Source: Thermomonas sp. (GTDB taxonomy: Bacteria > Pseudomonadota > Gammaproteobacteria > Xanthomonadales > Xanthomonadaceae). From it: DNA of 5,409 nucleotides. Where the stretch lies: assembly GCA_024711415.1 (NCBI GenBank), contig JANJSW010000156.1, positions 1-5,409 on the forward strand, given 5' to 3'. A program made the translations under genes and the position numbers. How positions within the stretch are numbered: position 1 is the stretch's first letter; each line of letters opens with the position of its first letter. Under the pieces are notes generated by a model, which was given only the letters and a program-made list of their open reading frames with translations, made no database searches and had not been told where the DNA came from. Positions 1 through 5,409 of the stretch are shown piece by piece.

Positions 1-371
1 CACGGCGAGTCGCGGAGCGCATCGATCGCCTGCCCGACCACCCCGTTCGCGGCGGCCCGGTTCACCGGGATCACGCCCTGCCAGCGCAGCAGCGGGCCCA
101 GCATCGGGATGCGGAACAGGCTGTGCTTGCCCAGGATCGACAGGCGCAGCCCCATCGCCAGCTTGGCTGCGATGCCCCAGACGCCGTCCCAGTTGGAGGA
201 ATGCGGCGCCGCGATCAACACCGCGCGCGGCACGTCGGGCAACGCGCCGACCATGCGCCAGCCGCCCAGCCGCAGCACGCTGCGCCCCAGCCACTCCATC
301 GCGCGGTTGCGCGGCATCCGCGGCGCGTGTTCCGGCAGCGCCAGCGCGACACCCCCCCGATCCCGGCTCAC
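1..371 (-). CDS. Lysophospholipid acyltransferase family protein (PlsC-like, 1-acyl-sn-glycerol-3-phosphate acyltransferase type), C-terminus cut off by window edge
   Basis: Only the first 123 codons are present; the gene continues past base 1. The family transfers an acyl chain from acyl-ACP or acyl-CoA to a lysophospholipid at the inner face of the cytoplasmic membrane. Seen here: the HX4D catalytic motif as PHSSNWDG, with H57 and D62, followed by a second acceptor-binding block, GVIPVNR, at residues 99-105. The EGTR motif expected later lies outside the window. The motif context (APHSSNWDGVWG, then ILGKHSLFRIP) resembles the short soluble-looking PlsC paralogues of Xanthomonadaceae rather than E. 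coli PlsC, so the exact acceptor is uncertain. I chose the GTG at 371-369 because it overlaps the arfB stop as GTGA, which suggests translational coupling. An ATG at 317 (MPRNRAMEW) is a later alternative. A run of seven G (coding strand, 358-352) falls at codons 5-7 if the GTG is used. No separate promoter is seen; it is probably transcribed with arfB. Confidence 0.85.
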   Translation of the reverse strand, partial: MSRDRGGVALALPEHAPRMPRNRAMEWLGRSVLRLGGWRMVGALPDVPRAVLIAAPHSSNWDGVWGIAAKLAMGLRLSILGKHSLFRIPMLGPLLRWQGVIPVNRAAANGVVGQAIDALRDSP

Positions 372-781
372 TCCCAACCCCGTCCGCTGCGCCCCTGCTT
401 GATGCTCGCACGCCCGCGCTTCTCGCCCAAGCGCCGCTCCTTCGAACCGCGGGTCGGCTTGGTGGCGATGCGCGGGGTGGGCGCATGCAGGCCGCTTTCG
501 ATGAACGCCGCCAGCCGCGCCCGCGCGTCCTCGCGATTGCGCTCCTGGGTGCGGAAGCGCTGCGCCGACAGCACCAGCACGCCGTCGCCGGTCACCCGCC
601 GGTCGCGCTTGGCCAGCAGCCGCGCCCGCACCGGCTCCGGCAATGAAGGAGAACCCGCGACATCGAAGCGCAGCTCGACCGCGGTAGCGACCTTGTTGAC
701 GTTCTGCCCACCCGGCCCCGACGCGCGCACGAAGCGTTCGATCAGTTCATCGTCGTCGATGGCAAGCCGGCCGATCTGCAT
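368..781 (-). CDS. arfB: Alternative ribosome-rescue factor ArfB (YaeJ), peptidyl-tRNA hydrolase of the class I release-factor family
   Basis: The 137-residue product has the ArfB layout. A compact GGQ domain holds SGPGGQNVNKVATAVELRFD (residues 21-40, GGQ at 24-26). After a linker comes a basic C-terminal tail, including TRGSKERRLGEKRGR (about 110-124). In this family the GGQ loop hydrolyses peptidyl-tRNA on stalled ribosomes, while the tail enters the empty mRNA channel. The recalled E. coli ArfB (140 residues) aligns over the whole length, including the SKERRL tail, so this is not a truncated RF1/RF2. The codon-recognition domain of true release factors is absent, as expected. The start is the ATG at 781. 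No Shine-Dalgarno sequence precedes it, and a -10-like TAGAAT ends only six bases upstream, so the message may be leaderless. The stop TGA (370-368) overlaps the GTG of the acyltransferase, implying a two-gene or longer operon. Confidence 0.95.
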   Translation of the reverse strand: MQIGRLAIDDDELIERFVRASGPGGQNVNKVATAVELRFDVAGSPSLPEPVRARLLAKRDRRVTGDGVLVLSAQRFRTQERNREDARARLAAFIESGLHAPTPRIATKPTRGSKERRLGEKRGRASIKQGRSGRGWE

Positions 782-787
782 GCCGCG

Positions 788-818
788 ATTCTAATGGCAG
801 CGCTGTCCCGGCCCGCAA
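788..818 (-). promoter_or_regulatory. Candidate sigma-70-type promoter of arfB
   Basis: On the minus strand TAGAAT (793-788) matches TATAAT at five of six positions. A weak -35-like TTGCGG (818-813) lies 19 bases upstream, longer than the ideal 17. Transcription starting six to seven bases after the box would begin at or next to the A of the arfB ATG (781). The -10 is convincing by eye; the -35 is not. Confidence 0.45.
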
Positions 819-843
819 CGCGCGCGCCGCAATGTCTTCGCGA

Positions 844-872
844 TTGCCGCATCCGACCTCGGCTGCGAAGAT
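844..872 (+). promoter_or_regulatory. Weak candidate promoter of the DUF2059 gene
   Basis: TTGCCG (844-849, four of six to TTGACA) is followed after exactly 17 bases by GAAGAT (867-872, only three of six to TATAAT). This is the best-spaced pair in the 121-base divergent gap on the plus strand, but the -10 is poor and such matches arise by chance. The gene needs some promoter here because its upstream neighbour points the other way. Confidence 0.2.
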
Positions 873-891
873 GCCGCCTCCTTTTTCCCCC

Positions 892-895
892 GGAG
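892..895 (+). promoter_or_regulatory. Ribosome binding site of the DUF2059 gene
   Basis: GGAG ends seven bases before the ATG at 903. This, together with the signal peptide starting there, fixes the start. Confidence 0.7.
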
Positions 896-902
896 TCGCT
901 CC

Positions 903-1418
903 ATGCGCCGCATCGGCCTGTCGCTTGCCCTGCTGTTCGCCTTCTCGCCTGCCGCCCTCGCCCAGACCGCCGCGCAGCCGCCGGCCGCGGAATCCGCCAG
1001 CGCCGCCGACGTCGACCGCCTGCTGCAAGCCATGGACATGAAGACGATGATGGCCGGGATGATGCAGCAGATGCAGGGCGCGCAGGAGAAGATGCTGGCC
1101 GACGCGTTCGGCGCCGATCTCGACGCGGCCAGGCGCGCGAAGATGCAGGAAGCGATGGCGACCAGCAGCACCATCATCAACAAGCATCTGTCGTGGGAAG
1201 CGCTGGAGCCGGTGGTGCGCAAGGTCTACACGCAGGTCTTCAGCCGGCGCGAAGTGCAGGCGATGACCGCGTTCTACGCCAGCCCGGAAGGCGCCTCGAT
1301 CCTGAAGAAGTCGCCGCAGGCGATGGCCCTGACCATGCAGGAAATCCAGCCGGCGATGCTGGCGGCGATGCAGGAAGTGAAGGCCGCCATCGAGCAGCAG
1401 GCGGCCGCCGCGAAGTAA
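903..1418 (+). CDS. Exported DUF2059 domain-containing protein, methionine-rich, function unknown
   Basis: The 171-residue product starts with a classic Sec signal peptide: MRR, a hydrophobic core (GLSLALLFAFSPAALA) and an A-L-A cleavage site after residue 20. The mature protein would begin with Gln21 and is likely periplasmic. A low-complexity Ala/Pro linker (21-35) leads into a helical body. The C-terminal half (about 95-150) has the DUF2059 look: WEALEPVVRKVYTQVFSRREVQAM followed by FYASPEGASILKKSP, which is the family's Y..vF...E...m..FY.SpeG pattern. Function is unknown for the family. Residues 44-64 contain eight methionines (MDMKTMMAGMMQQMQ...M), and the protein has 16 in total. There are no cysteines. 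The gene looks monocistronic: its upstream neighbour is divergent, its downstream neighbour convergent, with only three bases between the stop codons. A terminator-like hairpin follows at 1429-1459. Confidence 0.9.
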   Translation: MRRIGLSLALLFAFSPAALAQTAAQPPAAESASAADVDRLLQAMDMKTMMAGMMQQMQGAQEKMLADAFGADLDAARRAKMQEAMATSSTIINKHLSWEALEPVVRKVYTQVFSRREVQAMTAFYASPEGASILKKSPQAMALTMQEIQPAMLAAMQEVKAAIEQQAAAAK

Positions 1419-1421
1419 GCC

Positions 1422-2129
1422 CTACCGTGCTGGCGCGTCGAACAGCGCCAGCGCCTTTTCGAACTCCGCATCCGCCGGCGCCAGCGCTTCGATGCGCGCG
1501 CCGGTATGCGGATGGGTGAACGCCAGCCGGCGCGCGTGCAGCAGCATGCGATGGATGCCGAGGCCGCGGAAGCTGCGGTTGTGGCGGCCGTCACCATGGC
1601 TGGAATCGCCGATCAGGTGATGCGACAGGTGCTTGAGGTGGCGGCGGATCTGGCGGAACCGGCCGGTCTTCGGCGAGGCCCGCAACCACGCATAGCGCGA
1701 GGTGGGAAAGCCCGCCGAAGGCAGCGCCAGCTCGCAGGTGGCCAGCACCTCGAAGGCGGTCTGCGCCGGTGTCTTCAGCGGCTTGCCGGGGCCGCCGTCC
1801 AGGTCGTGGTCGACCACGAACGCCCGCTCCGCGGGCCAGCCGCGGCAAATCGCCCAGTAGTCCTTCTCCACCTCGTGCGACATCAGCGTCTTGCCCAGCG
1901 CTGACGCGGTCTCGCGGTCGAACGCGAGCAGCAGGCAGCCGCTGGTGGCGCGATCCAGCCGATGCACCAGGAAGATCGGCCGGCCGAACTGTTCGCGCAG
2001 GCGGTCCGCCGCGAAGTCGGTTTCGCCCCGCGCCAGCGCGCTGTCATGGACCATCAGCCCGGCCGGCTTGCAGACCACGGCCAGCGTGTCGTCGCGGTAG
2101 AGGACGGGCAACGCGGGGGCATCGGACAT
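1422..2129 (-). CDS. truC: RluA-family pseudouridine synthase, tRNA pseudouridine(65) synthase TruC
   Basis: The 235-residue product has the RluA-family catalytic block FLVHRLDRATSG with the nucleophilic Asp59, preceded by AVVCKPAGLMVH (residues 17-28), the family's KP.G..vH element. The later run SPKTGRFRQIRRHLKHLSHH (152-171), then IGDSSHGDGRHNRSF (173-187), matches recalled E. coli TruC (PKTGRKHQLRRHLAHLRHPIIGDSKHGD..QNR) better than RluA, RluC or RluD. No N-terminal S4 domain is present, as in TruC. E. coli TruC is about 260 residues; this one simply lacks its C-terminal extension. The predicted role is to convert U65 of certain tRNAs to pseudouridine in the cytoplasm. The start is the ATG at 2129. 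No Shine-Dalgarno is visible, and an out-of-frame ATG sits 13 bases upstream. The gene appears monocistronic, convergent with the DUF2059 gene and divergent from the ABC operon. I see no convincing promoter or terminator on its strand. Confidence 0.92.
   Translation of the reverse strand: MSDAPALPVLYRDDTLAVVCKPAGLMVHDSALARGETDFAADRLREQFGRPIFLVHRLDRATSGCLLLAFDRETASALGKTLMSHEVEKDYWAICRGWPAERAFVVDHDLDGGPGKPLKTPAQTAFEVLATCELALPSAGFPTSRYAWLRASPKTGRFRQIRRHLKHLSHHLIGDSSHGDGRHNRSFRGLGIHRMLLHARRLAFTHPHTGARIEALAPADAEFEKALALFDAPAR
1429..1459 (+). terminator. Probable Rho-independent terminator of the DUF2059 gene, inside the truC 3' end
   Basis: GCTGGCGC (1429-1436) is exactly complementary in reverse to GCGCCAGC (1445-1452), giving an 8-bp, mostly G+C stem with an 8-base loop. 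Three bases later come four T (1456-1459). It starts 10 bases after the TAA at 1416-1418. The short T tract and 3-base gap make it weaker than a canonical terminator. On the minus strand no T run follows the hairpin, so it is unlikely to terminate truC. The same bases encode the last dozen or so residues of TruC. Confidence 0.5.
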
Positions 2130-2207
2130 CGGCGGCGGTCATCGGCGGGAGGACGCACATTGTCCCGGCAATCGCCCGCCGCCGCATGCCCGATGCACGC
2201 CGGTGGC

Positions 2208-2237
2208 TTCCCGCCGACCGACCGCTGGCGCTAGAGT
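2208..2237 (+). promoter_or_regulatory. Weak candidate promoter of the ABC exporter operon
   Basis: TAGAGT (2232-2237) matches TATAAT at four of six positions. The -35 candidate TTCCCG (2208-2213), 18 bases upstream, is poor. Initiation near 2244 would leave a leader of about 42 bases before the ATG at 2286. The -10 sequence and its CGCG tail resemble the arfB box (TAGAATCGCG), which adds a little weight. Some promoter must lie between 2130 and 2285 because the upstream gene is divergent. Confidence 0.3.
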
Positions 2238-2275
2238 CGCGTGGTGCGCCGCGCAGCCCCGGTCTGGCGCCCGAC

Positions 2276-2279
2276 GAGG
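2276..2279 (+). promoter_or_regulatory. Ribosome binding site that decides the ABC ATPase start
   Basis: GAGG ends six bases before the ATG at 2286. The frame is open further upstream to GTG codons at 2241 and 2244, but neither has a comparable site, so the ATG is preferred. Confidence 0.55.
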
Positions 2280-2285
2280 CAGGCC

Positions 2286-3032
<747 letters not shown>

Positions 3033-3033
3033 C

Positions 3034-3038
3034 GGGGA
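3034..3038 (+). promoter_or_regulatory. Ribosome binding site of the permease gene
   Basis: GGGGA starts two bases after the ATPase stop codon and ends seven bases before the GTG at 3046. It supports this non-ATG start; no ATG in the frame occurs before well inside the protein. Confidence 0.5.
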
Positions 3039-3045
3039 CAGGCCG

Positions 3046-5409
3046 GTGCGCGCGCTAGACCGCAAGCTGCTGCGCGACCTGCGCCTGCTGTGGAGCCAGG
3101 CGCTGACCATCGCACTGGTGGTGGCCAGCGGCGTGGGCGGCTTCGTCGCCACCCTGAGCGCGGTGGAGTCGCTGACGGCCGCACGCGACGGCTACTACGC
3201 CACATCGCGTTTCGCCGACGTGTTCGCCGCGGTCGAGCGCGCGCCCGACACGCTGGCCGCGCGCCTGCGCGACCTGCCGGGCGTGGCCGACGTGCAGACC
3301 ACCGTCGAGCACACGGTGCGGGTGAACGTGACCGGCACCGGCGATGCATTGCTGGGACACCTGGTCGGCCTCGACCCGGCGCATCCACAACGGATGAACC
3401 GGGTCAGCCTGCGCACCGGCCGCATGCCCGGCAGCGGGGCGGCGGATTCGGGCGGCGCGGTGGACGCGCTGGTGTCGGAGGGCTTCGCGCGCGCCCATGG
3501 GCTTGCCCCCGGCGACCAGGTACAGGCGCTGGTGAACGGCAAGCACAGGTCACTGCGCATCGTCGGCATCGCGCTGTCGCCGGAATACATCTTCGCCGGC
3601 TTCGGCGGGATGCCGGACACGCGCGGGTTCGGCGTGTTCTGGGTGGACCGGGACTTCCTGGCGGCGGCCTACGACATGCGCGGGGCGTTCAACCGGATCG
3701 CGATCAAGCGCGCGCCCGGCGCCGCGGAGCAGGCGGTGGTCGCCGCGGTGGAGCGGATCATCGCCCGCTATGGCGGGCGCGAGGCACACGGCCGCGCCAG
3801 CCAGGCCTCGCACGCGATGCTGGAGAACGAGATCCGCGAACAGCACGTCCTGGGGACGGTGCTGCCGTCGATCTTCCTGCTGGTCGCGGCGTTCCTGATC
3901 AACGTGGTGGTCTCGCGGCTGGTCGCAGCGCAGCGCGAACAGATCGCGGCGCTGAAGGCGCTGGGCTACCCGGGCCGGGCGATCGGCGGCTACTACCTGA
4001 AGCTGGTGCTGGCCATCATCGCCGTCGGCGCCGCGCTCGGGTTGCTGCTGGGCAAGTGGCTGGGACGGATGCTGCTGGGCCTGTACGCCGACTTCTTCCG
4101 CTTCCCGGCGCTGGATCATGTGCTGGCGCCATGGCTGGCGGTGGCCAGCCTGGCCATCGTGCTGGTCGCGGCGCTGGCCGGCAGCCTCAACACCGTGCTC
4201 GCCACCGTGCGCATGCCACCGGCCACGGCGATGCACCCGCCCGCCCCCGGCCGCTACCGGCGCACGCTGGTGGAGCGGTTGGGGCTGGTCCGGCTGCCGC
4301 CGACCCTGCGCATGATCCTGCGCAACATGGAGCGCCACCCGTGGCGCGCCGGACTGTCGCTGGCGGGGGTGGTCGCAGCGGTGGCGATGGTGGTGACCGG
4401 CAACTTCTTCCGCGATGCCATCGAGGAGGTGGTGGACAGCAAGTTCCGGGTAGAGATGCGTGGCGACGTGGCGCTGTGGACGCCGCGCCCGGTGACCGGC
4501 GATGCGTGGCGCGAAATCGGGCGCCTGCCCGGCGCGGTGGCGGTGGAACCGGGCCGCGAGGTGGTGGTGCGCCTGTCCAACGGACACCGCACCGAGCGGG
4601 TGGCGCTGCAGGGGGCGGCGGCCGAACCGAGCCTGCGCCGCATCATCGACGTCGATGGCCGGCAGTGGCGGCCACCGGTGGATGGCCTGCTGCTGACCGA
4701 CCGGCTGGCGGACAAGCTCCACCTGCAGGTCGGCGATCCCGTGCGGGTGGAGGTGCTGGAGGGCGATGGGCGGTCCCGCATCCTGCCCCTGGCCGGCACG
4801 GTGCGCGACATGATGGGGCTGAACGCCTACATGGAGCGTCGCGCCCTCAACCGCCTGCTCGGCGAAGGCGAGGTGGCCAACCAGTTCACCGTCGCCCTCG
4901 ACCGCGGCGGCGAGGCCGGTTTCCTGCGCGCCGCGCGCGCGGCCCCCCGCATCGCCGGCGCCTTCAGCAAGGCCACCCTGTGGCGCAACATGCAGGACAT
5001 CAGCGCACGCAACATCCGCGTGATGAGCGCGATCCTCACCACCTTCGCGGTCGTCATCGCGGTGGGCGTGGTCTACAACAACGCCCGAATCGCGCTGGCC
5101 GAGCGCAGCTGGGAGCTGGCCAGCCTGCGCGTGCTCGGCTTCACCCGCGCGGAAGTCTCCGGCCTGCTGCTGGGCGAACTGGCGCTGGTGATCGCGCTGG
5201 CGCTGCCGCTGGGCATGCTGGCGGGCGACGGGCTGGTCCACCTGATCGTGGGCCTGCTGCGCAGCGACCAGTTCTTCTTTCCGGTGACAATCCTGCCGCG
5301 CACCTACGCCTGGGCGTGCCTGGCCGTGGTCGCGGCCGGGCTGGCCAGCGCGCTGGTGGTGCGGCGGCGGATCGACCGGCTGGACATGGTCGCGGTCCTC
5401 AAAACGAGG
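3046..5409 (+). CDS. ABC transporter permease with two FtsX domains (MacB/LolE-like exporter subunit), lacking only the extreme C-terminus
   Basis: From the GTG at 3046 the frame is open for 788 codons to the window edge. I read the following order: a cytoplasmic start (VRALDRKLLRDLRLLWSQ), TM1 about 19-40, a large periplasmic MacB-like domain (41-268), then FtsX domain 1 with TM2 (271-292), TM3 (318-337) and TM4 (362-384). After a cytoplasmic linker come TM5 (434-452), a second periplasmic domain (455-655) and FtsX domain 2 with TM6 (658-678), TM7 (706-728) and TM8 (753-773). Each FtsX domain has the cytoplasmic coupling element after its first helix: REQIAALKALGYPGRAI (297-313) and RSWELASLRVLGFTRAEV (687-704). 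Eight helices in two copies of the fold mean one polypeptide may form the whole permease, unlike MacB, which dimerises from four-helix subunits. The last visible residues, DMVAVLKTR, resemble the usual end of such permeases, so few codons are probably missing. It is the partner of the ATPase just upstream. Substrate is unknown; lipoprotein, lipid, peptide or drug export are all possible. Confidence 0.92.
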   Translation, partial: MRALDRKLLRDLRLLWSQALTIALVVASGVGGFVATLSAVESLTAARDGYYATSRFADVFAAVERAPDTLAARLRDLPGVADVQTTVEHTVRVNVTGTGDALLGHLVGLDPAHPQRMNRVSLRTGRMPGSGAADSGGAVDALVSEGFARAHGLAPGDQVQALVNGKHRSLRIVGIALSPEYIFAGFGGMPDTRGFGVFWVDRDFLAAAYDMRGAFNRIAIKRAPGAAEQAVVAAVERIIARYGGREAHGRASQASHAMLENEIREQHVLGTVLPSIFLLVAAFLINVVVSRLVAAQREQIAALKALGYPGRAIGGYYLKLVLAIIAVGAALGLLLGKWLGRMLLGLYADFFRFPALDHVLAPWLAVASLAIVLVAALAGSLNTVLATVRMPPATAMHPPAPGRYRRTLVERLGLVRLPPTLRMILRNMERHPWRAGLSLAGVVAAVAMVVTGNFFRDAIEEVVDSKFRVEMRGDVALWTPRPVTGDAWREIGRLPGAVAVEPGREVVVRLSNGHRTERVALQGAAAEPSLRRIIDVDGRQWRPPVDGLLLTDRLADKLHLQVGDPVRVEVLEGDGRSRILPLAGTVRDMMGLNAYMERRALNRLLGEGEVANQFTVALDRGGEAGFLRAARAAPRIAGAFSKATLWRNMQDISARNIRVMSAILTTFAVVIAVGVVYNNARIALAERSWELASLRVLGFTRAEVSGLLLGELALVIALALPLGMLAGDGLVHLIVGLLRSDQFFFPVTILPRTYAWACLAVVAAGLASALVVRRRIDRLDMVAVLKTR

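Noticed and set aside
123..794. Plus-strand open frame of 223 codons over the acyltransferase and arfB
   Set aside because: Low-complexity Arg/Ser/Pro product; both minus-strand genes below it have clear catalytic motifs.
791..1222. Minus-strand frames of about 145 codons opposite the DUF2059 gene
   Set aside because: No domain pattern; the plus-strand frame has a signal peptide, a ribosome binding site and the DUF2059 pattern.
2159..2187. Possible truC promoter (GACAAT on the minus strand, 2164-2159)
   Set aside because: The box matches four of six positions but no acceptable -35 element lies 16-19 bases upstream.
3550..5241. Open frame of 563 codons on the minus strand, opposite the permease
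   Set aside because: The product is dominated by Gln, His, Arg, Ala and Gly with no domain pattern, and is the mirror of the G/C-ending codons of a strongly recognisable permease. Long antisense frames are usual in GC-rich DNA.

Overview
The window is GC-rich (clearly well above 60% by eye) and densely coded. Codons end mostly in G or C, and the gaps between genes are 3 to 157 bases. The gene content (a TruC-type pseudouridine synthase, ArfB, a DUF2059 exported protein and an HX4D acyltransferase resembling Xanthomonas/Stenotrophomonas proteins) suggests a Gram-negative gammaproteobacterium of the Xanthomonadaceae/Lysobacteraceae (Lysobacter, Luteimonas or Thermomonas type). That placement rests on remembered family resemblance, not on a search.

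Layout. Bases 1-781 are a minus-strand pair: arfB (ribosome rescue) followed by a 1-acylglycerol-3-phosphate-type acyltransferase that runs off the left edge. The two overlap by four bases (GTGA), so they are probably co-transcribed and translationally coupled. Bases 782-902 are a divergent intergenic region with a good -10 box for arfB, placed so that the mRNA may be leaderless. Bases 903-1418 (+) encode a small secreted DUF2059 protein with a methionine-rich stretch. It converges on truC (1422-2129, minus) with only 3 bases between the stop codons, and a terminator-like hairpin for the plus-strand gene lies inside the 3' end of truC. Bases 2130-2285 are a second divergent intergenic region with a weak promoter candidate.

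Bases 2286-5409 (+) are an ABC exporter operon of the MacB/LolD/FtsX (type VII) kind: an ATPase of 248 residues, then, 13 bases after its stop, a long permease with two FtsX domains. The permease starts at GTG and is open to the right edge, where it appears to be within a few codons of its natural end. No periplasmic adaptor is visible; in related operons one often lies next to such genes.

The genes do not form one pathway. The left part holds translation quality control, lipid synthesis and tRNA modification; the right part is a transport operon of unknown substrate. I see no mobile element, CRISPR array, tRNA, rRNA or clearly novel system. The most useful observations concern gene expression architecture: the overlapping start/stop, the possible leaderless start, the terminator embedded in a coding region, and the similar -10 boxes. 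There is no gene-free stretch longer than 300 bases.
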